A DNA stretch of 64,000 bases from JAQVIJ01 sp041287365 (GCA_041287365.1 JBEULL010000015.1:1-64000); one strand, 5' to 3'; shown: positions 1 through 7,126, counted from the first letter of the stretch. Program-made: numbers and translations. Notes: a model not told the origin generated them from the letters alone.

Positions 1-558
1 GGGTATCTCACCATCAAAGAGCGGATTCCTACCCCTGCTGGGCCTGCTTATATGTTGCAACTTCCCAATCATGAGGTCCGAACTGCTTTAAATCAATCTC
101 TGCTTTCGGTTTGGCTGCCTGATTATGGTGTTGTTTTAGAGGCAGGGCTATCGTTTTATAGATATTTAGCTCAAAATGATCAAGAAAGGCTTCGTTCCCA
201 CCTTGAGCGGCTTTTTGCCTCCATTCCTTACGACTGGTATCGCAATAACTCCATTGCTCAATATGAGGGCTACTATGCCAGCGTGTTTTACAGCCATTTG
301 GCAGCCTTGGGCTTGGACATCACAGCCGAGGATGTGAGCAATTTCGGACGGTGCGACCTGGCCATTCGCTTTGAAGGTAGGGTATATATCTTTGAGTTCA
401 AGGTGATCGAAGGTGAGGAGGCCACAGGCGAGGCATTACAGCAGCTTTTGAGTCGAGACTATGCCGCCAAGTATAGGGATGGCAAGACCGAGGTCGTTCA
501 GATCAGCATCGAGTTTTCTCAATCCAAACGTCAAGTGGTGGGCTGGGAGGTGAGATAG
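1..558 (+). CDS. AAA-ATPase-like / PD-(D/E)XK nuclease-superfamily protein, C-terminal part
   Basis: The gene enters from outside the window; the frame is open from base 1, so the ATG at 52 is internal. The visible 185 residues start with GYLTIK and then LPNHEVR, the linker typical of proteins with an N-terminal AAA-ATPase-like domain (DUF1703/PDDEXK_9 architecture). They end in a nuclease-fold domain with the spaced acidic motif GRCDL then YIFEFKV (D, then ExK), which is the PD-(D/E)XK core. Family members are common in anaerobes; their biological role is not established, and a nuclease or mobile/defence function is only inferred. It stops at TAG 556-558. No operon partner is visible, but another PD-(D/E)XK-like gene follows 200 bases downstream. 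Confidence 0.8.
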   Translation, partial: GYLTIKERIPTPAGPAYMLQLPNHEVRTALNQSLLSVWLPDYGVVLEAGLSFYRYLAQNDQERLRSHLERLFASIPYDWYRNNSIAQYEGYYASVFYSHLAALGLDITAEDVSNFGRCDLAIRFEGRVYIFEFKVIEGEEATGEALQQLLSRDYAAKYRDGKTEVVQISIEFSQSKRQVVGWEVR

Positions 559-757
559 GAGAAGGGTGGTGCTGGCCAGTGTCCTTGTGCAGTAGCTGGC
601 ATGCTGATTTGAGAAAAAGGGCTTGAAAATAAGGGTTTTTGAAGGGCATGCGTGCGGCAAAGGCAGTGTTTGAAATGGCGGCGTGATTGGCATTTGAACT
701 TTTGTTTATTTTAGTTAACATGGTATTGTGAATTATGTTTGATTTGGGAGTGATTTT

Positions 758-1450
758 ATGGCGGTCTTAATGGAAGAAGTGCAGACTTTAAATACTCGTG
801 TCACTCGTGTGGAAGATGAGTTTTCTGAGATCAAGGCCATTTTGAAGGATGCTGCCTATCTCTCCATGAAAAATGAGATGGCCATTACACAGCTTTCTCA
901 TGATATGCAGGTCTTTCGAATAGAACTTCGTGAGGATACACGTCGTCTCAAGGAGGAGATGACTGAATTTAAGAATGAGATGCGGCAAGAGTTCAAGCTC
1001 ATGAATAAGAAATGGGGTGATTTGGCCAACAAGATGGGGACATTGGTGGAGGACATCTTTTTCCCAGGTGCTGCCCCACTTATTCAGCAATATTTCAAAG
1101 ATGAGCCTAATTATATAGCCATACGTGTTAAAAAGAGAAGTGGAGAATTGCAAGACGAATTTGATATCATAGCTGTTTCGGGGCAGCGAGTTTATTTGTT
1201 TGAGATCAAGTCCTCACCCAATGCGGAAAAGGCAAGAGAGTTTAAGAACGAAAAGATTGCCAGTTTTCAGCGGCTCTTTCCTGAATATTCTCATCTAGAG
1301 CTCGTGCCTCTATTTGGCGGCCTTACTTTGGAAAAAGGGCTGATTACGTATCTTACCAAACTGGGTATTTATGCCGTGGCCTTTAGAGAGTGGGAATATC
1401 TGGACATCTTAAATTTCGAAGAAGTAAAACAAATTACATCAAGCGAATAA
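758..1450 (+). CDS. Coiled-coil PD-(D/E)XK-like protein (DUF3782 type)
   Basis: A 230-residue soluble protein. Residues about 5-100 are heptad-rich and charged, predicting a long coiled coil. The C-terminal half has the spaced residues DEFDII then YLFEIKSS, a D...ExK arrangement of the PD-(D/E)XK nuclease superfamily, as in DUF3782 proteins of cyanobacteria and anaerobes. The ATG at 758 is preceded by a GGGAG Shine-Dalgarno (SD) at 747-751 with about six bases of spacing, so this start is well supported. No membrane segment or signal is seen. Function is unknown: the fold predicts nucleic acid cleavage, and the coiled coil suggests oligomerisation. It stands alone, with 200 bases before and 160 after it. 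Confidence 0.75.
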   Translation: MAVLMEEVQTLNTRVTRVEDEFSEIKAILKDAAYLSMKNEMAITQLSHDMQVFRIELREDTRRLKEEMTEFKNEMRQEFKLMNKKWGDLANKMGTLVEDIFFPGAAPLIQQYFKDEPNYIAIRVKKRSGELQDEFDIIAVSGQRVYLFEIKSSPNAEKAREFKNEKIASFQRLFPEYSHLELVPLFGGLTLEKGLITYLTKLGIYAVAFREWEYLDILNFEEVKQITSSE

Positions 1451-1528
1451 GAGATGATGTATGGGGTCAAGCTATTGGACACTACAAAAAGACAAGTATA
1501 CGTTATGCTGTCTCATGTCATTTTTTTA

Positions 1529-1566
1529 GTCATTGCGAGTGCTATGAACTGGCTTTGTGCAATCCT
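1529..1566 (+). repeat. REP-like remnant (GTCATTGCGAG ... GTGCAATCC)
   Basis: The stretch begins GTCATTGCGAG at 1529 and ends GTGCAATCC at 1566, so ATTGC and GCAAT pair. This is the layout of a dispersed bacterial repeat whose full copies read roughly TCATTGCGAG...CAATCT. Related half copies lie at 2671-2681 (GTCATTGCGAG) and 5076-5090 (GTCATTACGAATAGC). The presence of a RAYT transposase at 3032 fits, since RAYTs mobilise REP elements. Confidence 0.5.
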
Positions 1567-1609
1567 TAGGTAGAGTGAACTTATTAATTTCTATTGTTTG
1601 GAGATAATT

Positions 1610-2644
1610 ATGGGATGTCAAAAATGTACTACTACTCCAATATTACCAAATGATCTGAAAAGAATCATTGTAGTTGCTAATCATGAGTATATGTTGGCTA
1701 AATTATATAATAATTTTAATTCTAAATTTGAACTCATTCAAAATAATGAGTATATAGAGGTAAAAGAGGACTGTGAAAAGTTTATATTAGCTATAGCCAA
1801 TTCCAAAATATTTTCGCAGGTTGAATTGGAAAATATGTCAATTTTGATATTGGATATAAATGAAGTACCTACATTCCGTAGCTATAATAAACTTAAGTCA
1901 CTTAATTATTGGATAACTCTTTATTCTTCAAAAGATTTAAAGTGGATTTTGGACAATCAATCTATTGTTACTTACTTTCAACCTATTTTTGATGTCAAAT
2001 CAGGTGATATATATGCCTATGAGTGCCTTTCAAGAGGAATCAGGGAAGATGGCACCATTATGCCTCCTAATATTATGTTTGAATCTGCTAAAAAAACAGA
2101 AATGCTTTTTAATCTTGATAGGCAATGTAGGTTAATTTCTCTTACTAATGCAAAACGCAAAGGCATAACGAAAAATCTTTTTATAAATTTCATGCCGACA
2201 GCGATTTATAATCCAGAATTTTGTTTGCGTGATACATTAAAAACAGCAAAGGAACTCGATTATGACTTTAATAAAATCATTTTTGAAGTGGTAGAGACTG
2301 AACATGTGGAAAATATTGAGCACTTAAAAACTATTTTTGACTATTATTTGGAGATCGGTTTTAGGGTAGCCCTTGATGACGTTGGAGCAGGCTATTCTTC
2401 TCTCAATATGTTGGCTGTGTTGAAGCCCAATTTTATAAAAATCGATATGGAATTGATTAGAAATATACACAATGATTCAGCTAAAAGAGCGATTGTGAGT
2501 TCTCTTTGTAGTATTTCAAAGGAGATCGGGGTGATTACGCTGGCAGAGGGCATAGAAACATTAGAAGAATTTAATGTGATAAAAGAGTTGGGAGTAGAAT
2601 TGGCTCAAGGATATCTTTTGGGCAAGCCATCAAAAGATATTTAA
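1610..2644 (+). CDS. EAL-domain cyclic-di-GMP phosphodiesterase
   Basis: A 344-residue cytoplasmic protein. Residues about 115-340 form an EAL domain that would hydrolyse c-di-GMP to pGpG. The signature is YECLSR (EAL replaced by ECL, Glu kept). The metal and catalytic residues are all visible: Asn in FINFMP, Glu in FEVVETE, the Asp pair in ALDDVGAG, Lys in FIKID and Glu in LAEGIET, so activity is likely. The N-terminal 110 residues are unassigned and open with MGCQKC, a possible metal-binding CxxC. I chose ATG 1610 (GGAG at 1600-1603, spacing six) over an in-frame TTG at 1598. Base composition is much more AT-rich than the following gene, suggesting transfer. No GGDEF partner is nearby. Confidence 0.85.
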   Translation: MGCQKCTTTPILPNDLKRIIVVANHEYMLAKLYNNFNSKFELIQNNEYIEVKEDCEKFILAIANSKIFSQVELENMSILILDINEVPTFRSYNKLKSLNYWITLYSSKDLKWILDNQSIVTYFQPIFDVKSGDIYAYECLSRGIREDGTIMPPNIMFESAKKTEMLFNLDRQCRLISLTNAKRKGITKNLFINFMPTAIYNPEFCLRDTLKTAKELDYDFNKIIFEVVETEHVENIEHLKTIFDYYLEIGFRVALDDVGAGYSSLNMLAVLKPNFIKIDMELIRNIHNDSAKRAIVSSLCSISKEIGVITLAEGIETLEEFNVIKELGVELAQGYLLGKPSKDI

Positions 2645-3031
2645 AATGGCAGATATATTTTTGAGAGGCTGTCATTGCGAGTGGTCCATGACCAGGCCGT
2701 AAGCAAAAATAGCTACAGCAAAGACAAATCTTACAAGATGGATTATCTCAGCAGGGGTACTCCAGACCGTCCTTATAGCGGTACTGCTGCTGAAATTGAT
2801 CAAGTAGCCTCGGATGAAAAATAGCGGCTGTCGACCCTGCCAGTGCAGCACCTGATGCGCCTGTGGCAAGTGCGCGAAGGTTTGCCCAGCCTCACGGCGA
2901 TCGAGGTCGGTCGGGAGCGGCTCTTGAAGCTCGTCGAGCGCGATGCCGGCATGGCCCGCGTGCTGCCGGCGATGAAGGCGCGGCGAGTTGCGGGTAAAGG
3001 ATGCGGAGTGGATTGTTGGGAGGTGCGTTTG
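2645..3031 (+). pseudogene. Unidentified same-frame coding remnants upstream of the RAYT gene
   Basis: No intact gene is seen here. A segment open from 2645 to a TAG at 2822-2824 encodes about 59 residues containing SYSKDKSYKMDYLSRG. Directly after that stop, in the same frame, a strongly GC-rich segment (2825-3031) encodes a peptide with LMRLWQVREGLPSLTA and DAGMARVLPAMKARR, which reads on without a stop into the RAYT gene. I recognise neither. The abrupt base-composition change near 2825 suggests a junction between unrelated pieces of DNA. A half REP copy lies at 2671-2681. Confidence 0.4.
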
Positions 3032-3706
3032 ATGGGCTACAATCCAGACAAACACCACCGCCGTAGCATCCGCCTGAAGGGTTACGATTATTCACAGGCA
3101 GGGGCGTATTTCGTGACCGCGTGCACGCAAGACCGGGCCTGTTTGTTCGGGGATGTGTTGGTGGAGGGTGAAATGCGGTTGAATGGCGCGGGATGCATGG
3201 TGCAGGTGGTCTGGGATGATTTGCCGGATCATTACGCGGGCGTGCAATTGGATGCATTTGTCGTCATGCCCAATCATGTCCACGGAATCGTCATCGTAGG
3301 GGCGGGGTCACCCCGCCCCAAAACCGCATGGGGCGGTGAAACCGCAACGGCCACGGGAACCGCAACGGCCACGGGAACCGCATGGGGCGGTGAAACCGCA
3401 ACGTCCGGTGAAACCGCAACGTCCGCGGAAACCGCATGGGGCGGGGCGACCGCATGGGGCGGGGCGACCCCGCCCCTACGATGGGCGACATTGGGGCAAA
3501 TGATTGCGTATTTCAAATACCAATCCACGAAACGCATTAACGAAATGTGGCAAACGCCTGGTGCTAAATTGTGGCAACGCAATTATTACGAACACGTGAT
3601 CCGAAACGATGATGAATTGAACCGCATTCGGGAATACATCCTCAACAACCCGGTGCAATGGGCACTGGACCGGGAAAATCCTACGGGGAATGAACCATGG
3701 CTATGA
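3032..3706 (+). CDS. REP-associated tyrosine transposase (RAYT, Y1/HUH family)
   Basis: RAYTs are single-strand HUH nucleases related to IS200/IS605 TnpA that act on REP palindromes. The start MGYNPDKHHRRS is typical, with ATG 3032 preceded by GGGAGG (spacing eight); an upstream in-frame extension has no homology to the family. Visible motifs are the KGYDYSQAGAYFVTACTQD opening, the metal-binding MPNHVHG (HUH) near residue 85, and a C-terminal region with YFKYQSTKRIN, NYYEHVIRND and YILNNPVQW. Between the HUH motif and this C-terminal region lie 62 in-frame residues of low-complexity repeat that families of this type normally lack or have short. The protein is 224 residues. GC content is far above the neighbours, indicating horizontal origin. 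It overlaps the next gene by ten bases. Confidence 0.88.
   Translation: MGYNPDKHHRRSIRLKGYDYSQAGAYFVTACTQDRACLFGDVLVEGEMRLNGAGCMVQVVWDDLPDHYAGVQLDAFVVMPNHVHGIVIVGAGSPRPKTAWGGETATATGTATATGTAWGGETATSGETATSAETAWGGATAWGGATPPLRWATLGQMIAYFKYQSTKRINEMWQTPGAKLWQRNYYEHVIRNDDELNRIREYILNNPVQWALDRENPTGNEPWL
3295..3480 (+). repeat. REP palindromes and 18-base tandem units inside the RAYT gene
   Basis: A 186-base insert, exactly 62 codons, is bounded by a perfect 13-base inverted repeat, CGTAGGGGCGGGG at 3295-3307 and its complement at 3468-3480. Each end is itself a palindrome: a GGGGCGGGGT stem at 3299-3319 and a GGGGCGGGG/CCCCGCCCC hairpin with a CGA loop at 3456-3476. Between them lie roughly 18-base units that each begin A(A)ACCGCA and continue as ACGGCCACGGG, TGGGGCGGTGA or ACGTCCGGTGA. 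The frame stays open on both strands. Confidence 0.85.
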
Positions 3707-4218
3707 ACGAGAACCAGCAATTCCTGCTCTATACCGCCCAGGATGGCTCTGTGAAGGTGGATGTCTACTTCAAGGACGAGACGGTCTGGCTGCCGCAAAA
3801 AGCCCTGGCGGAGTTGTTCGGGGTGAAGGTGCCGGCCGTCAACAAACACCTGAAAAACATCTTTGAATCCGGGGAACTGGTCGAGGATTCAGTTATTTCC
3901 ATTTTGGAAACAACTGCCGCCGACGGCAAAAACTACCAGACCCGCTACTACAACCTCGACGCCATCATCGCCGTGGGATACCGGGTGAACAGCTATCAGG
4001 CCACAAAGTTCCGCATCTGGGCCACCAAGACCCTGCGGGAGTTCATCGTCAAGGGATTTGTGCTGAATGATGAACGGCTCAAACAGGGCAAGCGGGTTTT
4101 CGGCAAAGATTATTTTGATGAATTGCTGGAACGGATTCGGGAAATCCGGGCCAGCGAGCGCCGGTTTTATCAGAAGATCACCGACATCTATGCCCTCTCG
4201 TCCAACTCCCCTTCCTGA
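3697..4218 (+). pseudogene. Truncated RhuM-family protein
   Basis: The 173 residues match the N-terminal part of the RhuM (virulence_RhuM) family: FLLYTAQDGSVKVDVYFKDETVWLPQ, an ANT/KilA-N-like helix-turn-helix around LAELFGVKVPAVNKHLKNIF, and YYNLDAIIAVGYRVNSYQATKFRIWAT, ending at RRFYQKITDIYA. Full members run to about 330 residues; here the frame leaves the family after ITDIYA and ends as LSSNSPS, so the C-terminal half is missing and the product is probably non-functional. It starts at ATG 3697 (or ATG 3703) inside the last codons of the RAYT gene. RhuM genes are common accessory genes next to mobile elements; their molecular role is unresolved. Confidence 0.75.
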
Positions 4219-4368
4219 AAGATATTTTTGAGATGCAGGGTGATATGTGGTCAACGTCCCAATGGCCTATCAAGGCTAAAGAATCATCTTAATAATCAAG
4301 ATAATCATGGTTATAATAGCAAAAAATGAGCGGTAAGACCGTTGTGGGTTCCCTTGGTATTCCCTTCC

Positions 4369-4402
4369 GTAGGTTGGCCAAACCAGGGGGCAACGCACCT
4401 AC
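4369..4402. repeat. REP-like palindrome GTAGGT ... ACCTAC
   Basis: GTAGGTTGGCC at the left and GCAACGCACCTAC at the right pair through GTAGGT/ACCTAC around a short internal stretch. The arrangement resembles GTAGGTTGGGTT...AACCCAACGCACCTAC-type REP elements found in many bacterial genomes. It lies just past the truncated RhuM gene and the RAYT transposase. Confidence 0.45.
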
Positions 4403-4417
4403 AGGGCACGCTCTTTT

Positions 4418-4657
4418 TTATGGTAAATAAACATCATCATATTTTATCTTACTTTTAAAAAAGTCAAACCATTCGCTGTCGTTCTTTTCGTATTTCCGAA
4501 AAATCCCCCACGAAAACAAATCAACAGCCTGAAGGGGCAGGTCTTCATGAGAAAGGTGGTGGTCTATGTCGAGCGGTATTAGTGGCTCTATCTTCCCAGT
4601 TAACTGTCGTATCAGGTAGTCGTCGAACCGGAACGTGTCAATGAAAATGAGACATCT
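4418..4657 (-). pseudogene. DUF3800-like protein, C-terminal remnant
   Basis: Reading the minus strand gives 79 open codons after a TAA, ending at TAA 4420-4418. The peptide contains LIFIDTFRFDDYLIRQ, then DIDHHLSHEDLPLQAVDLF and SWGIFRKYEKNDSEWFDFF. The hydrophobic Asp strand, the LQAVD turn and the SWxIFRKYE helix match the C-terminal third of DUF3800 proteins, which are RNase H-like and associated with mobile or defence loci. No start codon or N-terminal catalytic part remains upstream, so it is a fragment. The assignment is from remembered family consensus; a profile search would settle it. Confidence 0.55.
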
Positions 4658-4678
4658 TTATTCATAAATTAAAGTAGT

Positions 4679-4786
4679 GCCTCACAGGTTTGATGAGGCA
4701 AGACAACGGCATCAGTCATCCATGACTGACTATCGCTGAAATCGGGATATCTCTGTCCCGACCCTTAGGGCGCAGGTGTTTCAGCG
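4679..4786. other. Cluster of hairpins, possible structured RNA or repeat element
   Basis: Four potential stems occur in 108 bases: GCCTCA/TGAGGC (4679-4684 with 4694-4699), a perfect CAGTCAT/ATGACTG (4713-4719 with 4722-4728), and an outer CGCTGAAA/TTTCAGCG (4734-4741 with 4779-4786) enclosing TCGGGA/TCCCGA (4742-4747 with 4756-4761). No reading frame explains them. Candidates are a small RNA, an element end recognised by a single-strand transposase, or a decayed repeat. Confidence 0.4.
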
Positions 4787-4931
4787 GTATTTGCCGGAGG
4801 ATTTATTCAGACCATGGCAGGTGGTCTTGCCACAGAAGGAACCTTGCACTTGAATCTTCCTCTGTTTTCTTTAAATTCCGCCATCAGAACATACTAACGC
4901 CTGGAAACCCGTATCCGTCAGACCATAATGC

Positions 4932-4990
4932 ACCTGCCCTGTCTGCCGAGGGGCAGGCGATAGGCAGGCAGGCCTCTTTTTTTGAGGGTC
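4932..4990. repeat. GC-rich hairpin with T-rich tail
   Basis: CCTGCCC near 4933 pairs with GGGCAGG near 4951, followed by repeated GGCAGGCAGGCC and a run of T flanked by CCTC/GAGG. The hairpin plus T run could terminate transcription rightwards, but no gene ends immediately before it. It may equally be another REP-type element. Confidence 0.35.
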
Positions 4991-5236
4991 TAGGCCGAAA
5001 TCATTAACCTGACAATGGCTCAGTTTTTGAGGGAAAGGTCACCAACACACCTTTTTCTCTTAATTTATTTTTTATGTCATTACGAATAGCATAGTTTTAT
5101 TTTTTGTTTATTATGGTTGTTTGTGGGATTAATAAAGTGGGGAGGGGAATTTTGGTCAAGGGGTGGTTAGTTGTAAGGCGTTATGGCAGGGGATATTAGC
5201 ATTTTGGGTGGCTGAGATCATGGTAAGGTTATTTTT

Positions 5237-5272
5237 GCTTAGCCATTCCCTAAATTTTTACGAGACCATCAA
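5237..5272 (+). repeat. Right end of dispersed repeat family A, just before queE
   Basis: GCTTAGCCATTCCC followed by ATTTTTACGAGACCATCAA matches the end of the element between fabF and rpiB (GCTTGGCCATCACC then CTTTTTACGAGACTATTAA at about 57911-57951). A left end is not recognisable here, so this is a partial copy. It stops seven bases before the queE start codon. Confidence 0.6.
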
Positions 5273-5278
5273 AACTGA

Positions 5279-5920
5279 ATGATCATGCTACGTGTGACAG
5301 AGACCTTCATCAGTCTTCAGGGAGAGGGAGATCATGCAGGCTGGCCGTGTTTTTTTGTGAGGCTGACAGGCTGCAACCTCCGTTGCAGTTATTGCGACAG
5401 TGCATATGCCTATTCAGGTGGTGTGGCGATGGCTTTCGAGGAGGTGTTGTCGCTCTGGCGGCAAAGCGGAATAAGCCTGGTACAGATTACGGGCGGCGAA
5501 CCATTGTTGCAGCCTGAAGTTGTTCCGCTCATGCGGGAGCTGCTGAATGCAGGGGCTGAAGTGATTCTGGAGACAAACGGCAGCGTTTTGCTGCAAAACG
5601 TCCCAGCAGGGGTCGTCAAGGTCGTGGATAGAAAGACGCCTGGAAGCGGCATGGGACATGCCTGGTTGCCGGAAAATCTGCGGTTTATGGGCATGAAAGA
5701 CCAGCTCAAGTGCGTATTGACCAGCGAGGCCGACTACCTGTGGGCAAGAGAGTGGGTGCGTTCATGTGGGCTTTCATTTTGTAGTCGAGTGATCTTCTCG
5801 CCTGCATGGGGCACGATAACCCCGCAGGCCCTGGCTGGCTGGATATTGAGGGATGGTTTGCAGGTCAGATTACAATTGCAATTACATAAATTGCTTTGGG
5901 GTGACAGACGCGGGGTATAA
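5279..5920 (+). CDS. queE: 7-carboxy-7-deazaguanine synthase (radical SAM)
   Basis: QueE converts 6-carboxytetrahydropterin to 7-carboxy-7-deazaguanine in the queuosine pathway. Evidence: the N-terminal ETFISLQGEG binding segment, the radical SAM cluster motif GCNLRCSYCD (CxxxCxxC), ITGGEPLLQ, LETNGS, the MKDQLKCVL strand and the C-terminal LQLHKLLWG typical of the family; 213 residues is the usual length. Two ATGs (5279 and 5285) are possible, and neither has a good Shine-Dalgarno because a repeat end lies directly upstream. It stands alone here; queF, a later pathway enzyme, is at 44296, while queC and queD are not in the window. Confidence 0.92.
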   Translation: MIMLRVTETFISLQGEGDHAGWPCFFVRLTGCNLRCSYCDSAYAYSGGVAMAFEEVLSLWRQSGISLVQITGGEPLLQPEVVPLMRELLNAGAEVILETNGSVLLQNVPAGVVKVVDRKTPGSGMGHAWLPENLRFMGMKDQLKCVLTSEADYLWAREWVRSCGLSFCSRVIFSPAWGTITPQALAGWILRDGLQVRLQLQLHKLLWGDRRGV

Positions 5921-5955
5921 GGAATAGACTCCGACATTTTTTTGAGAGAAAGCCG

Positions 5956-5984
5956 TTGACAGAGTTCTGTAAATGGAGTAATGA
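5956..5984 (+). promoter_or_regulatory. Possible promoter for the ATP synthase operon
   Basis: A perfect TTGACA -35 at 5956-5961 lies 114 bases before the b' start. With 17-base spacing the -10 would be TAATGA, a poor match, so the site is tentative. The gap between queE and this operon is the natural place for its promoter. Confidence 0.3.
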
Positions 5985-6074
5985 CTTTTTCAATATTATG
6001 AATGGCTCTTCATTTTTTGTAACTTTTTGTTAAGGCTGTTTTTTTAGAATATATATTTTTGAAGGGAGAGGGTC

Positions 6075-6509
6075 ATGATTACCATAAATGTCTTTGACAT
6101 CTCGTTGCTGGTACAGATTGGCGCCATGCTGCTGCTCATGGTCTTGTTGAATTCCATGCTTTACAAGCCCATTAGGCAGATGCTGAAGGATCGGGAAGAC
6201 AAGCTTTCTTCCATGCGCAAAGAGGTCGAGAGGTATGAGGGGAATGCGGCCCAATTGCTGACGCAGTTCAATCAGAAGCTCGCTGACGCCAGGCGGATGG
6301 GGCAGCAGCAGAAAGAGGCCTTGAAGGCTGAAGCAAGGGCCGAAGAAAAAGTCTTAATGTCTGCGGCAGCCAAGGAAAGCGACGCCAAAAAACAGCAGCT
6401 TTTATCCGAGCTGGCTGCTGACTTGGCCGTTGTCAAGCAGAACCTGGATGCGCAGTGTGAGGTCTTTGCTCGTGAAGTTGCACAGAAGCTTTTGGGGAGG
6501 GCGGTGTAA
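6075..6509 (+). CDS. F1Fo ATP synthase subunit b'
   Basis: A 144-residue peripheral-stalk subunit that would pair with b (next gene) to tether F1 to the membrane Fo. One membrane helix near residues 5-28 (LLVQIGAMLLLMVLLNSMLY) is followed by PIRQMLKDRE, the conserved turn after the helix, and a long Ala/Glu/Lys/Gln-rich coiled coil. It has no signal peptide, unlike the following b. ATG 6075 has GGGAGAGG just upstream. The stop codon overlaps the ATG of b by one base (TAATG), showing translational coupling. A b'/b pair heading a b-delta-alpha-gamma-beta-epsilon operon without a and c genes is characteristic of many former Deltaproteobacteria. Confidence 0.88.
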   Translation: MITINVFDISLLVQIGAMLLLMVLLNSMLYKPIRQMLKDREDKLSSMRKEVERYEGNAAQLLTQFNQKLADARRMGQQQKEALKAEARAEEKVLMSAAAKESDAKKQQLLSELAADLAVVKQNLDAQCEVFAREVAQKLLGRAV

Positions 6510-7126
6510 TGAATTTCTTTGCTGAAAGAAGAGGTTTGTTGTCTATCGGACGTTTTTTTGTCTGTTTGGCATTGTGCTCTTGTTTTGCAGTGGTTGCCTT
6601 TGCATCTGAGGGTGGGGGGCATGAAGGGGGGCACGGCATAACGCACAGCCAGTTGATGAATTTTGTGTGGCATATCCTCAACTTTAGCATCCTGGTGGTG
6701 GTGCTGGTTAAGTTTTTGAAAAAACCCATTACAGACGCCCTGGTCGGCCGTCGTGAGGCCATAAAGGCCTCCTTTGACGAGTTGGACCGCAGGCGGATGG
6801 ATGCCGAGGCCCAATATGCCTCCTACCAAAAGAAGATGGCTGAAATGGATGCCGAGGCCGAACGTATCCTTAAGAATTTCGTTGAACAGGGCAATGCCGA
6901 GAAGCAGAAGATCATTGCGCAGGCCAAGGAATCTGCCGAGCGTGTCAAGATGCAGGCTGAGCTCTATATTCAGCAGGAAGTTGCTCGCGCCAAGTTGCAG
7001 CTTCAGCGTGAGGTCGGAAATATGGCTGTAAAGATGGCTGGTGAGATTATTCAGGCCAATATCACGAAAGAAGATCATAACCGGCTCATTAATGAATATT
7101 TAGAAAGGGTGGTGCATAAAAATTGA
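6509..7126 (+). CDS. atpF: F1Fo ATP synthase subunit b
   Basis: A 205-residue stalk subunit. Residues about 1-32 look like a cleavable signal peptide (basic start, hydrophobic core, AFAS), then a short His/Gly-rich stretch GGGHEGGHG, a membrane helix WHILNFSILVVVLVKFL, the conserved KKPITDALVGRRE turn, and a long coiled coil to the C terminus. Canonical E. coli b is 156 residues without a signal; the longer signal-bearing form is usual in this lineage. It overlaps b' by one base, and its TGA overlaps the TTG start of delta. Confidence 0.92.
   Translation: MNFFAERRGLLSIGRFFVCLALCSCFAVVAFASEGGGHEGGHGITHSQLMNFVWHILNFSILVVVLVKFLKKPITDALVGRREAIKASFDELDRRRMDAEAQYASYQKKMAEMDAEAERILKNFVEQGNAEKQKIIAQAKESAERVKMQAELYIQQEVARAKLQLQREVGNMAVKMAGEIIQANITKEDHNRLINEYLERVVHKN

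Larger units (their letters stand above)
4219..5278. other. Gene-poor, hairpin-rich accessory gap
   Basis: No intact gene is seen in this kilobase. It holds a palindrome at 4369-4402, an antisense DUF3800 remnant (4418-4657), a tight cluster of hairpins (4679-4786), a further TGGCAGG/CTTGCCA hairpin (4816-4833), a GC-rich CCTGCCC/GGGCAGG repeat with a T-rich tail (4932-4990), a half REP copy (5076-5090) and the end of a dispersed repeat (5237-5272). No tRNA or recognised riboswitch was found. The mixture of remnants and REP-like pieces fits a decayed integration site. Confidence 0.6.

Noticed and set aside
5040..5278. PreQ1 riboswitch upstream of queE
   Set aside because: I looked for the preQ1-I stem-loop and A-rich tail and found neither; the region holds a repeat end.
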